Source: Trogon surrucura (lineage: Eukaryota; Chordata; Aves; Trogoniformes; Trogonidae). From it: a stretch of DNA of 64,000 nucleotides. The translations under genes were made by a program, and so were the position numbers. The notes beneath the pieces were generated by a model, which was not told where the DNA came from, made no database searches, and worked only from the letters and a program-made list of their open reading frames with translations. The stretch is from NCBI GenBank assembly GCA_020746105.1, contig CM036631.1, positions 14,295,058 through 14,359,057 of the forward strand, in the 5' to 3' direction. Of this stretch, positions 1 through 11,866 are shown one piece after another (the first letter of the stretch is position 1; each line of letters begins with the position of its first letter).

Positions 1-3000
1 GTTAACAGAGCACTCTACCTCCCTCTGATACCTCACACTGCAAAACAGCTTTGAAGGCCTAGACTGAATAATGAAGGAAACAAGGGCATCTGGGGTCCAT
101 TATTTACCCCATTTCATAAGGCGCTTCTACAAAGTCTGCTGCCTGCCTTTTCAGATCCATGACAGAAATAAATACAAAGCCTGGAAAGAGCGAGCAAGTC
201 AGAGTTGTCTGCTGCCCTCTCCACTGCCCCCCTCCCCTTTTCTTCCTGTTTCACAGGACACATTTGTTTCATCTCAGCTAAGTGTAGTTCTCTTTCTGCT
301 CAAGACACTTGTTCTTTCCCCTTCACAGATTATTTATTCCAAGGAACTCCTTTTCACTTGGGAAGACATCTCAAATACCTTTGCGTGTTTCTAAAGGAAA
401 TCGGTGTGAAGCTACTCAGATTTTTTTTATTATTTTTTTCCCTTGTCAAACTGACGAAAACTTGAAGACCTGAGTTGTGACTATGGCTTCGTTAGGAAAA
501 CACACGTGAAATGTTGGTAAAGTGATTCCCATCTCCGTGTGCTAATTCACAGCTGGCACACAGGGAAAAAGTTGTGGAAATTCGTGTAAAATCTAGAGGG
601 TCTGAGTGTTTTTAAAAGGGCTGGCCCAAAATGCCTCTACATTTCTTGTGAAAATAAATGCCCTGCAAAGCAGGCTTTCCAGTGAAAACCTGTCAGAATG
701 CTCAGCCAACACCAGGGCACTTTCTCTAAGCACTTAGTATAGGTATAGGTAAAGTGTCTGAGTGGCTACACAGTCACAGAGGAATTTTAAGCTGCAAAAA
801 ATTAATTTCACTTTTTTTTCCTATTTTTTTTTTTGTGACTAGAAGACAATTCTTATTAATTTATTAGCTGCTACAGTTTGTTGTAGCTGTCAGTACAAAT
901 ATTTGCACCTGTGACTTCTGTCTACAAACTTTCTAATGGTTATCAAGGGGAGAGCAATTATTTGCAAGCTAAACCCTGCTCTTATTAAAGTCCTTTGCAA
1001 GAACTATCAATAAAATCCTATAGTTTTTTTTTTAATTTACTCAGATAGGACATTGCCATTATATGCTGCTTCGCCTTTGAATTAGTTGAACGGATCAAGT
1101 TCATTTCGTAAGTAAAAGAATGTCTTCAGTCCATCTGAAATGCACCTTCCTTTTGCAACAATTCAGAGATTATTATAAGGGTATTAACGCGTCAAAAGAG
1201 GGATAGAATAGGATGAAAACAAAACAAAACCAGGAGAGCTTTGGATAAGTAGTTTTTTAGTATACTCCTAAAACTAGTCCTAATAATAAATTTTTGTCCT
1301 AGATGAGTGTCCAGGTTTGAACAAGAAGCCTAGACAGTGCACATCCCGAATTTTAGGGTGCTACAGCTTCTGCTGTTTAGTCCCAGCCATTCAAGCCATG
1401 TTCAGAATGAGACAAGGTTTGGGTTTCAGTCTCCCTGCCTATTGTTCAAGGAGTAAATGATCTTGTGTTCTTTAGGTTGGGATCAACTTTACTGGAATTT
1501 ACATGCCTGAAACGTCATCCAGAATTAATCTCTGAGGTGCAGAGGCTGTTGCTGATTTCTTTAAGGTGCACAAAGCTTCCTGGTTATATTTATAAAACTA
1601 TGGGTGATTTTTTTTGCCTCTCAGAGAAAATGATAAATCTCAGAGTTCACCAGCACGTGTCTCACGGGCAGTTACCAATCTGCCATCATGTGCATATCAT
1701 TTAAACAAGAGAGAGAAAACTCTCCCAGAAACAGCATCAGCACCATTTATCTTTCTACCATAATAATTTTAGCTTTGGCCAACAAAGCATCTCGGAGGAT
1801 ATTTAGCTGACAGCCCACATCACCAGCCTCTGCGGAATCATTGTCATATTATGTGCAGTGTTCCTTTTTTTCTTTTCTTTTTTTTTTTTAAATATTAGAG
1901 AGCACATCATTTTTCCACTAAAGTAACTGCCAGGCTAAACCATGAACAATTAGAGAGAATGAAGGGGGGGAAAAAAGAGCAAACTGAAAACTTAGTTTTA
2001 AATTTCTTAGTTGGCTCTCAAGCTTCTGAGGTGCCACATAACGATTTACCTGTCTTCGGCAACACGCTATCCACCAGCCACTCTTTCTTTGTGACAAGAA
2101 GCCCCGACGAGAACCCAAAAAAACCGTAATGCTTTCTGCTGAACAGTTCTCCCTGTTGTGATGCCCAGATTTCTCACACGGAAAAGAGAGGGGCGGAAGA
2201 TTTACCAAATGCTTGTTCTTAATAAAAAGCTTCTTCTTGTACTTTTGCTACTATTTTGGAGGTATGTGTGAAGGTTATTAACGTGAGCTATGTGAGGCGG
2301 ATCTAAGACCCTGTTAGTCCATTTCTTGCTACAGAAGTTAGAAGAATGTCACAGGCTGCAAATTTTCTATTTGCATGGAATTTTGCCTCTTCTTCACCCG
2401 ACTCTTTTCGAAGTCAAAAGATATGTGAAAGTGAGTGAGTGATTATATGAAAGGCTCTGTGGAAATGCCAGGTGTCATCCCCTTGGTTGAAACCTGGTGG
2501 ATAGCACAGACGGTTAAATCAAGGTGACGGTTGCAGTCTGGCTGTAGTTACGTACTTCTTGCTGGTCTGACTTCTCTATGTATCCCCTTGGGTACAGCAC
2601 TTGTTTGTTAGGTCGAAACTCTGTGGTGGCGAGTACTGCGTACTGTTACACGCTTTGGAGATGTTATTGCCTGGTAATTGCAGTTGCTAGACTTTGAAAC
2701 CAACGGGTTAACTAACTCTCAAGGGAGCTGAGGGTGTGTGGTATCCTGCTGTCTCACAGCCTTGAAGCTGTTAAGCGTACATGTGCTATGGTGTACAGTC
2801 ACTTGGATTTCCCTGCAGCTCACAGCCTCCGTTTGCTCTTTGGTGCTTGCTTCCTCTCACATTAGTTGCCCAAACTTTTTGTCCATTTAATGCCAGTTTC
2901 TGAAATAACTTGGTTTTTGTCATTGGATTTCAGCATGATCCTTACTTCTTTCCTCGTATTTGCTGTTGTGCTTCTTGTCCACTGTATGTTTCTCTCTTCC

Positions 3001-3836
3001 TTCTCTTTTAATTTTAAATGAACTTTGTAGTTGTAGTTTGAGCCTGCTTTTCAGACAAAAGAGTAATGGGCTACTGACTAAGTTCTGAAAGTTTTTAGTT
3101 GTGTCAATAATTCATCCTGATTAACTGTAAGGTGTGAAGTGAACAAAGAACAGTTACAGCCCTAAGATGTTATGACAATTATCTATCTCACTTTGAGGTA
3201 CTCAGGTAGGAACAGCAGTATTATCAATCACTATGGTCAGGGAATAGTGCTGAGAACTTATCTAAATCCCTGCTTTGGGAATTAACTTTCCCTTTGTTGT
3301 AGTTGAATTGTTCAATCTATTAGTCTTAATTTTCTTCCATGTTAAATGGAGGAAATACTAATTGCTTAGTTATCTCATGGAGTGTTCTGGCAACTAATTA
3401 GTGCTTGGATGTGAAAAGATGTTGTTTAAACACCATGGGGACCAAGAGATGGAACAGTGAAATTGGCTGGATTCATCCCAAAAGTGATGGTTTCATCCCA
3501 TTTACCTACGTGTTTTTCTGTGTCCTTTCATCTCCGGAGACATTTGACTAGTCAGCTTGCTTACCAGTCTTGGTGCGCGTTGATACAGGTGGATCGAAGG
3601 TGAGGAGAGAACTAGGAGAGAACTTTTATAAGTGGCCAGAAGAAGAAAGGGTTTACCCATCTGTCAAATTAGTGATACCCAGTGTGGTCTGAACTCTTGT
3701 GCATCCTCCTTCTCTCACAACACAACTGATTTTTCCTTGCCATAGTGATATGTGTTTAATTTTTTTCTTTTTAAATAGATAAATAAAGCTGCAACAATGA
3801 CACAAGCTGTTACTGGAGCTATTTTTAAACTTCCTC
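1..3836. other. AT-rich noncoding stretch, no gene seen
   Basis: I see no coding exon, RNA gene or recognisable mobile element. Several T-runs and A-runs (for example near 810-835, 1,023-1,032 and 1,865-1,890) are simple low-complexity sequence. Short open frames at 71-465, 1,465-1,704 and 1,918-2,208 have no recognisable domain and are treated as chance. The part around 2,010-2,200 is somewhat richer in CpG than its surroundings but shows no definable element. Confidence 0.6.
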
Positions 3837-4740
3837 TTGTCCTTTTCCTTCATGATGTGCCTGCCTGTTCCATTTTATCTCAGCCTTCTGTATCTTTCCG
3901 AACTACACATACATCACCCTGTCCTTACAGTTTCCCTGTCCTCTTGCCCATGTCCTACTCTTCATCCCTCTTCTAGCATTTTCCACTTCCAGGCTAGAGG
4001 TTTATCTCATGACTCCAATCACCCTACATGTCCTTATGCCTCTGTCTCCTCCTTTCCTTGCAGAGTCATACAGTGTGATGCATTCATCACCCATCTCCTA
4101 ATCTGCTCTTTACCCAGTGCTTCAGGCTTGCTGAGATAGTATCTGACTATTTTAGACTTGGAGATATTGGATGCAGGATTAGCTAGATGGCTGAATGATT
4201 AATGAACCAGGCTCACAACCGCAGGAGTTTATCAAATCCGTAAGGAAGTTGCTCAAATTCACTCTTGTGGATCATTTTTCCTTCCTTAAAAGGAACCCTC
4301 TCACCTTGTTGCTAAAATGTTTATTACCTGATCATGTTCTACCTGGTCTCCTGCATCTTCTTGGTCTACTTTAATGGCCAATTTCATCATCATGGCTGTA
4401 TATCTCTCTTGAATTTTTGTGGTGTTTTTGCTCTTCTTCACCAAAGAAAGACCTGCAATATCTTGGTCTAGTTACAGTTACTTCTAGCTCCCTTTCAAAT
4501 TTTCTCAGGCCTATTTCTTTGCTTTCCCTTTTGCTGTGGTCTCTCTCTCCTCTTTCAACTCTCCCTTTGGTGTCTGTCATTTCTCAGCTGTCTTATCCCC
4601 TCTCTGTAAAATTTCTTTTTCTTAGTGTTACCTTGGAACCAATACCTTCCTCAGTTTTTCCCTCCCATTTCATTGCTCCCTGGTAATCTCCACAGGCTTC
4701 TTTCTCTGAATTCCTGTGGCGTGATCTGTCTTCTATTCTG
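3837..4740. other. Pyrimidine-rich stretch on the + strand
   Basis: The + strand is strongly biased to C and T over about 900 bases, most clearly at 3,840-4,060 and 4,400-4,700. Purines appear mainly as single bases between T/C runs. Open frames arise here (3,837-4,139 and 4,417-4,686) because stop codons need purines, so they are not evidence of a gene. There is no clear repeat period, so this is not a simple microsatellite. It may be a degraded old repeat or a naturally skewed region. Confidence 0.55.
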
Positions 4741-6808
4741 TAATAAACTCTTGCTCATGTAAGTGGTTCTAGTAAATGTTACACCTACAGCCTGCAAAAT
4801 CCTGATGCAAAGAACTGATTTTGCAACATGTGTACACGTATAAAGTGACTATGTACATCATTTGCAGGTCCTGGCCTGTATAATATAGTTAAACACATGC
4901 GCCTGCCTAAGTGTAGCTTTACACCTGCCTCTCAGCTATGATTCCTGTGAGCATTTAGTAAGGATTTGAATTCATCACGTGTGAAAGTGCCCTTTAGTTC
5001 CAAGGTCTGTGTCCTGGCTGTGTGTGTTGAAGGTAACACACTCTTACCTGTGTGAAAGGAACCATAAACTCAACTGTGTTACATAACAAACCTTTTATCC
5101 TCCTCTGAATATTTGTGTGAAGACAGTGTGCACAATAAAGAGAGAATATAGGATAATTATGGACTGGAAATAATGAGAGCACCAACTCGCTCAGGTCGGA
5201 GTCCCTGCAAATCCATGGAGGTAGCCGTGTAGGTGTTCAGCAGTATGAGGAGGATTGTGCAAAGCAACCAAATATCCCCGCGTGGAAGGATACCTGCATG
5301 TGCAAGCTGTGAACTGTTACGAATAATTCTATTACAACTGACAGCAGTTACCTGCAGCGAGTAGGATTCTTATGTCTGTAATGAGTTGAAGCAGGTATGT
5401 AGTGAGCAGGTGTTTTCCTATAGGCACATCTCGCATGCAAGCATGTGTTACTGGATGTGCCACAGACCTGACATTCTTCTTAGTGAGCTTGGGAGAAGAA
5501 TGAGGTGGAAAAGGGAGGGGGAGCAGAAACCAATCAAAGAAAGCAATACTTTTTATCAATCATATTTGATGCTATTCTTTCTCTCTCTTTCATCACTTTG
5601 ATCTCTCGAATAAAACTGATACTTTGGCCACTTTCCAAACTCTTAGCTCTGCAGTCTGAGAGGGCTCTGGGTTAGCTGCTGAGGGTATGTGTTTGCAATT
5701 ATGCATTTGAAAGTATTTTCCCCTCCGCTGAGATAACATTCTTTTTGTGTTACCACACACTTCTGCTGTCTCGTTTTTCTTCTCCCATGGCACTGGAGGC
5801 TGAAAGGCCTCACTGCGCTCCCCCTCCTCCCCTGATCTTTGCAACTGATATCTGAATAAAATACTTTACTCTGCTGGTATTTAACCTGCTGAGCCTTTCA
5901 CTTTCTAGCTGTGAAACAGACAAAAAGGTATCATGCAGAAACATCCTGGCAGTTTCATTTCTTAATATGCCTCCAAGGTAAGGCAAGATTGAACAGGGGT
6001 GGGAAAATTTACACTAGCCTTAAAGATCTTCAGAGTTTTGTTTAGAGATTAACGTTCACTGAAAACAGCTTTACATTTAGTTTTCCAACCAATAGTTTTC
6101 CACATAGGAAAACAAATTTGGAAGCTCTTCTTTTATTGTTTGTCTGGCTGTCATTCAGTGGGTCAAGTTTGTAGGAATAACGATCTGTCTTTTATGGGAT
6201 AGATTTTTATTTCATTTTTTTTAGCTGATAAATTTTGCCTTCACAATAATGGATTTATGTCAGTTATTAGCATAAGATCAGTTCTTTTGTGTACCCTGAC
6301 AGAAAGCCAAATTTCTTGAGTTGAATAGCAAAATTCTGCATCACCCTATGAGCCCTGTACGCTGCAACCTGTTCTACCACACTTGGTTTGTTTCACCTTG
6401 GACTTGTTCATTGTGGTCAAGAAGGAAACACTATGTCTTCAAAAAACATATTACATTCAGTATCAACAAGGAACATTATATAAGTGTAATTTAAACCTTA
6501 TAGATGGAGCACAGCATTCAATAGGTTTAAAGTGACTAGGGGCAATAAGAATTTGAGCACTACTATCTCAGGTCTGATGTAGCGTATTTCATTCTACGTC
6601 TCTGTGAAAATTAAACATGTGGGGTCCAATCCTATAGCAATCCTTCCCTCCCACTGACTTCGAAAGTTGGTTATATGAACTCTCTCCTTTTTCCAAGCTC
6701 ACACGTGTGTGTGCTTGCAACCACATGCAGGATTTTAAAGGGGTAGCTGCTGCAGTGAGAAGAGACATGTCCTGGTTTTTTTCTGTCTCATAAGAAAGAG
6801 TCCTGTAG
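4741..6808. other. Noncoding stretch, nothing recognised
   Basis: No gene, RNA or mobile element is recognised between the pyrimidine-rich block and the first SINE. Overlapping short frames at 5,332-5,844 on both strands carry no recognisable motif. Confidence 0.6.
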
Positions 6809-6961
6809 GATGGTGCTGATAACACCAAGGTCGCGGGTTCGATCCCTGTTCAGTCCCCATGTGTTGCCTGATCTAGTTGAGAGGCGTCTCGGCCCATGAC
6901 AGGGAGGTTGGATTAAATGATCTCTATGGTCCCTTCCAGCCTAGGACATTCTAGGATTCTA
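6809..6961 (+). mobile_element. tRNA-Ile-derived SINE with CR1-type tail, 5'-shortened (copy 1)
   Basis: The head keeps the anticodon-arm part GATGGTGCTGATAACACC, close to a vertebrate tRNA-Ile, followed by a T-arm with an RNA polymerase III B box (GGGTTCGATCCC, 6,836-6,847). The middle is a unique segment. The tail (about 6,900-6,961) reads GGTTGGATTAAATGATCTC and GGTCCCTTCCAGCC and ends in CATTCTAGGATTCT, which is the 3' end of a CR1 LINE. The tRNA 5' arm with the A box is missing or unrecognisable, so this copy could not drive its own transcription in the usual way. The two other copies at 11,691 and 32,853 align over the whole shared length. The type resembles TguSINE1 of passerines, but the family name is an inference. 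Confidence 0.88.
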
Positions 6962-8080
6962 CAGTGCTTGGAGAGAGGATTTCTTCCAGGTGCTTAGCAC
7001 TGAAATGCCTACGTGTTTCCTGGTTCGGCTAAAGCCAAAGCCTTTCCAAAATCTCTCTGGATTTTAGTAGGATGCAAGAAAGGATTTTGCAGGTCTGCAG
7101 TTACCTGGGACACGATATAGACTTCTCCATTCTTTTATTTTGTGAAGAACTGACAGGGGGCATAAGTAAATGGGTGAAATAAAACTCCTATTCCAAAAAG
7201 AAGTTCCCAGCTAAATATCGCTGATGCTAGTGGCAATGTACATCCTAAATGAGGGACAACGGTTCTAAAAAACTTAGACCTAATGCTAATTAGACCTTGT
7301 TGCTAATTATTCCCAAGTTTGTTTTTTGACCCTGATAAATTCTTGATGTTTTTCAGAGATCTGCATATACCCTTACATCAGTTCTTACACTGAAATGTAA
7401 AGGAAACGTAGATCTTGTTGATTTAACGCAGGTCTGCAGACCAGCTTGGCGTAAGGATTGTTCATGTAATTGTCTTCAGGACTTGGACCCAAACACAGTG
7501 ATTTAGGGTGGAAAAATTTAAAAATAAAATTCTAAATAGATGGCAAGGTGAACTCTGAAATATTTGTAGGACATGGAAACGGCAGTTAAGTAAAATGTAA
7601 ACTTTTACTTGGTCATCTTTCTTCTACTGTTTCCAACCAAGTTGTGACATGCTTCACTGCTGGTAACATCTTATAATTCTTATCTGAGTGGGGTGAATCC
7701 CTCTCTAGCCAAAAAGGTGCTTCAGAGAACTAAGGGCAGCCTGGCTTGGGCCTTGGAGCCTGATCTTTGTGAGGTACAGACTGGATTCAGCAACCACTGA
7801 CACTCATGGAAATGTCTCCTGTTTCCACCGAAGTTCAGAGTTGGTCTAAATTGCCTTAAGCAAAACACAAGTGGCTGAAAGGGAATCAACAGCACTGAGT
7901 ATCTGGTAGCATTTGGTCTTAAAAGGTAAGCTTCGTGTGGACAAAAATGTCTTGTTTTCCATGTTGCTCAGTCTTGGGTGAAAATACAATACGAGACAAG
8001 TAAATGCCAGGCATTGTGCGTTAGTATTTCACAGGGCTGGTTAGTCACCTCTGCTAAAAAGCCTAGACTTGCTCTGCAGT
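6962..8080. other. Noncoding stretch, nothing recognised
   Basis: No gene or repeat is recognised. The stretch lies between SINE copy 1 and the CpG-retaining block. Confidence 0.6.
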
Positions 8081-9030
8081 AAATCGGTGTGCTCAAAGGA
8101 GTTACGCTGACTTGCAATAACGAAGGCTCTGTCTTCTTGCGTGAACCTGCAACCTATTTCCGCTTGCTCTCAGCAGTGCGGTTGCATTTCGGGTCTGCCA
8201 CATGATGAAGGACACAACGCTGGGTATCACCGAGCCTCCCCTCCCCCTGTTTCTGACTAATGTCTTTTCAGTGTGGGAGCAGAATCCTGATACGCGTGAC
8301 ACAAGCAGACTACGTGGGAATTAGTTCCATTAAAGCCATGCCATATGGCTCGCAGGGTGCTCTGTGATACCGCTATGCTGCTTGACAGTCTTTCCCTATG
8401 GACGGGATCAGCACATATTCCCTGATTTGCACTCTTTTTTCGCGTATCAAACAGGGACAGACTTTTAATTAAAAATGACATCATCACGCTGCTGCTAGCT
8501 CGTTGCAGGCAGTCCACATATTAATGCTGCTTGTTTCAGTTTTCAATGATCCTATTATGAATTGTAACCTCATTACACAAACCTTGCTATACAGTGGAAT
8601 TTCAAATGGGGTTTTGTGGTTTTTAGAACTTAAACAGCTAGAATAAGCACAAAGGCAGTTGCGGTCAGGCAGCTTCCTCTCTTACCGCAGCAGTTGTGGA
8701 GATGCCATTCCAGTGACCGCTGTTTCTACAATGAGTCAGTTTCATTTTTAACAATCTGACTCAGTTCTCTTCAAAGGGGGCAGCATGTTATTTCTGCATG
8801 ATTTTTGTGTGCATGACTCTGTACAGAGGGGTCAGTGCCAACTTAACCCTTGGCGATCCAGCCTCCAGCAGCAGCCTGCATTCCTCTGGCTGCGGGGAGA
8901 TGGGCTCCCTACCCGCCGCAGAATTTGGACAGCTGGGCATACATCTGTTTGGCCAAACGTGCCCCATGTTTTCAGCCACCAGAAAACATGATGTTAAGCC
9001 CAGCTACTTCCACCGGTGAGTCAGTGCTCT
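8081..9030. promoter_or_regulatory. Candidate regulatory block: CpG-retaining, three AP-1 sites
   Basis: This block differs from its surroundings. I count about 18 CpG dinucleotides between 8,101 and 8,520, far more than in the neighbouring AT-rich DNA, where CpG is scarce. It contains three perfect TGAGTCA/TGACTCA sites (8,732-8,738, 8,757-8,763, 9,017-9,023), the binding sequence of AP-1 (FOS/JUN) dimers, and TGACATCATCA at 8,476-8,486, which is CRE/AP-1-like. A homeodomain-like TTTTAATTAAAA lies just upstream of the latter. CpG retention is usual for sequence that is unmethylated or under constraint. I infer an enhancer or alternative promoter; conservation has not been tested. No TATA box or classical CpG island is visible. 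Confidence 0.4.
8827..9015 (+). other. Possible 189-nt exon (speculative)
   Basis: A segment of raised GC content is preceded by a T-rich run ending in CTGTACAG (acceptor AG at 8,825-8,826) and followed by GGTGAGT (donor GT at 9,016-9,017), close to the 5' splice-site consensus. Its length is 63 codons exactly, so skipping it would keep frame. The frame entering at 8,828 (residues G-V-S-A-N-L-T-L...) is open throughout; the other two + frames meet stops inside the segment. The encoded peptide is rich in Ser and Gly near its start and matches no family I recognise. A 63-codon open run at this GC content is not rare by chance. The segment could equally be an untranslated alternative 5' exon or a non-exonic conserved element. 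Confidence 0.22.
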
Positions 9031-10130
9031 AGGTGAGCACCGTTGCACCCTGCAGGAAACGGAGGTTAAACCGTTGCCTTTTTGAAACGAAAGCATGAAA
9101 TAAAAGTGCATAGATCCTTCAAAAAGTTATCATAGTAATAAAAAAAGAAAAATGTTTAAATAGGGGGGGCCGGTGGCAAGGAGGAGTTCGGTTGCTTCTC
9201 TGCATGGTGTGTTCTGCAAACTCCTGCTAATATCTGCCATTAACCTTCCAGAATCAACGATTAAGTAAATAGGAGTTTGTGGAAGTTCAAGCTTTACCCA
9301 ACATTCAGCTGCAAGCTCTTAAAGCTCATTCATGTAAATTTTACAAACAAGGAATGCAACAGTTTTCAACCTTAATGAAATATAAGAATGTCTTTTTCGT
9401 TCCATGTGACTCACAGTTTCGTTTTGAAGTTTTTGAGCGTCTCTCAAGGTTATGGGGTGGTCAAGCGAAGCGGAACAGGGTTTTTGAAATCAGGAAGCCT
9501 GGGCGCTGTTTCATTCAGAAAAAAAAAAAAAAGAGGGAGTGAGAGAGGGAGGGAGGAAAAAAAAGCCCTATTCCTGTGTTTGATTGAAAAATAAAACTGC
9601 TGCTCTCAGTGAACCTTTGAAGTCCCCCAGCCCAGTAATTGTTTCACGACATTTGCAGCTTGAGGCAGCAAGAATGTTTGTGGTTGTTTTAAAGGCATCT
9701 GAGTGTGGATTCCATATGGTTTATTTTTATTTTGGTTTTTTCTAATTTTTTCTTCCCCACTTGGAGCCTCAAGTTCTTGCGCATTGCCCGATAGCCTGTC
9801 TCAGCCTACTCTGTTTCTGCAGGAACTGTCTGTGAAAGAACTGAGTGAACGCATTGTAGCCCAGAGATTCAAGCGTGCTTAATTCAGACAAAATCTGTGG
9901 GTGCACGTTGAGGCAATAGTTGATTTTAGCTGTGCTTTATCGATACTATATTTGGAGTGTGGCTTACTAGACAGTGTACGGTTTGCTTTCCTGAACAAAA
10001 GACCTCTTCATATGGCCTATACTTAGAGCATGATACTCCAAATGCTTACTATAGAGCATAGTGCTTGCTGTCATGCTTTCAATAGGTAGTTTGCAGTAGG
10101 CCTGATAGTAAGCCATTGGAGTCAGATAAA
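9031..10130. other. Noncoding stretch with short low-complexity tracts and one imperfect inverted repeat
   Basis: The tracts are an A-run followed by a GA-rich stretch at 9,520-9,565 and a G-run near 9,163-9,169. An imperfect inverted repeat has arms at 10,036-10,052 (CTCCAAATGCTTACTAT) and 10,105-10,121 (ATAGTAAGCCATTGGAG), 15 of 17 positions complementary, with a loop of about 52 bases. It may belong to an old foldback element together with the adjacent palindrome at 10,131. No gene is recognised. Confidence 0.5.
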
Positions 10131-10210
10131 GGGCCTGATTCACCACTGTGTTCCTCCGGTCTTAGAGCAGTGAAACTGTTTTGTTCAGTGGAACAAGCTG
10201 AATCGGATCC
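10131..10210. repeat. Palindromic (foldback) ancient repeat fragment
   Basis: The left part GGGCCTGATTCACCACTGTG and the right part CAGTGGAACAAGCTGAATC (ending near 10,205) are imperfect reverse complements. The motif GGGCCTGATTC with its mirror is typical of short palindromic MITE-like repeats found across sauropsids. The copy is degraded, and the family assignment comes from memory of such motifs and is uncertain. Confidence 0.4.
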
Positions 10211-11690
10211 AAAACCTCTGAAAATATGTGCTGTAGAAACCAAGGAAATCTAAAGTCAATTTAAGACATTAACTTGAAAGTGTCAAGCATATTTGCAACT
10301 CCCTCCTTTCTTCCCTTCCACAAAAGACTGCCCATTAGATGCAAAATAATAGGTAACACTGTATGCATTAATTGTGTATTGATAGGGTTTATTCCTGAGC
10401 TAATTTATAAACAACTGTTTGCAAGTCATCTTTTTTACTTTGCAAGAGAGAATGCAGGAGTAGGTTATAATCAACCAAGTGCAGATTTTGCAGCTTGGGT
10501 GGCAGTTGTCTCTGCTAACGGTGGGATGCTTTCATTTATGATCAGAAGTTATACTGAAGACCGGCATTAACCTTTTAGTCTGGTGTGGAACCAGTTGTAG
10601 CAACAGAGGAACTGAACCTCCTCTGTTCTGAAGAGGGAGTCAAACTAGAGGGCACTACAGGCCTCATCCAGAGCCATCCTTCACTTCCTCAAAGTGACTA
10701 AATTACTTCCAGCAATTAGAGTTTGATCCGCTGAGCTGTGCAGTTACAGCAATCTCATGGATGTGATACCAGTCCACGGGGACTGAGAGCTATTAGTACT
10801 CAGGCTTTGACGCTATGGGCCTGCAAGTGAAGGCTCTGTCTGTACTAGCATGTAGTGCCACATCTTCAGAGGACCAAGCTAACGACGTTGCAGGTGTTCA
10901 CCTTCGGACTGGCCGTGGGTGGGACCATTTTGTGGGCTGAATGTCCACTGTCGGCTGGGGGAGCATTTGTGCCCCTTCAGTTTTGTTTCAGCTGAAAGGA
11001 AGTGAGTCCCTGTTCTTAGTGTGATGTGTGCTGGGAGTTGAAGTGTGGTAATTGGGGACATTTGAAGGAGGAGGTTCCTTCAAAAGCATGCCTCCAGCTT
11101 TGACTTGAACACTAATACCCATACTCTGGAGAAAGCTGGTGCAAGTAATTTTAAGTAAAGAGAGTTTTCACCGTGTATTTTCTATAATGGAGTGATTTGG
11201 TTGAATAAAGGATATGCATTTTCTAAGAGAGGGAAGATGTCACAGAGATTATGTCTATTAGGAAATAACATGGCGCTGGTCAATATTCCTGTTCTCCTGT
11301 GGTGTTACGTTGTTGTAATGATCCCCAGCATGGTTTAGGTCAACTTATGCTTTAGACAATTCCTAAGTGAGCCAGAGAGATAAGACAAGCTGTGGGCTAT
11401 CCCTAGTAGGCAACTGGAAGTGGCCAGCCTGTTTCGGAGAGTAAAAAGTTTTAATAGTATTAGAGTGGCCAAACTGTGCTGGTTGACATAAATGTCAGGG
11501 AAGGAGTCCTGGTACTGTTTAGTGTGAAACCGTGGATGGTAGCCTGAGTGACCGTAAATAAAGTAAGAATAATTGCCTACCATAATGAATATCAGACAAA
11601 TAAAGTAGTCAGGTATATGTTGACAAAAGAGACATGAACATGAAAGTTCTTCAAAGAAAAGTGTTGTAAAAGCAAATTGCTGTTTATACA
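10211..11690. other. Noncoding stretch, nothing recognised
   Basis: No gene or mobile element is recognised. A 118-codon minus-strand open frame at 11,335-11,691 ends against SINE copy 2 and shows no domain. Confidence 0.6.
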
Positions 11691-11866
11691 ATCACAGAAT
11701 GACCTAGGCTGGAAGGGACCTTAGAGATCATTTAATCCAACCTCCCTGTCATGGGCAGAGATGCCTCTCAACTAGATCAGGCAACACATGGGGACCCAAC
11801 AGGGATCAAACCTGTGACCTTGGTGTTATCAGCATCACGCTCTAACCGAGTGAGCTAACCAGTCCC
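11691..11866 (-). mobile_element. tRNA-Ile-derived SINE with CR1-type tail, near full length (copy 2)
   Basis: On the minus strand the element starts near 11,866 with a complete tRNA-like head. GACTGGTTAGCTCACTCGG gives the A box, TGCTGATAACACC gives the anticodon arm (GAT, isoleucine-like), and AGGTTTGATCCC gives the B box. The middle segment, containing GTGTTGCCTGATCTAGTTGA, is shared with the other copies. The tail (11,691-11,755) contains GATCTCTAAGGTCCCTTCC and ends in ATTCTGTGAT, the typical CR1 octamer. This is the best copy for defining the family. It has the two boxes of an RNA polymerase III promoter, which is how such SINEs are normally transcribed. I see no target-site duplication, as is usual for CR1-mobilised elements. 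Confidence 0.92.

Noticed and set aside
6836..6850. True tRNA gene at the B-box sequences of the SINE copies
   Set aside because: The cloverleaf is incomplete or broken and the sequence continues into a SINE body with a CR1 tail in all three copies.
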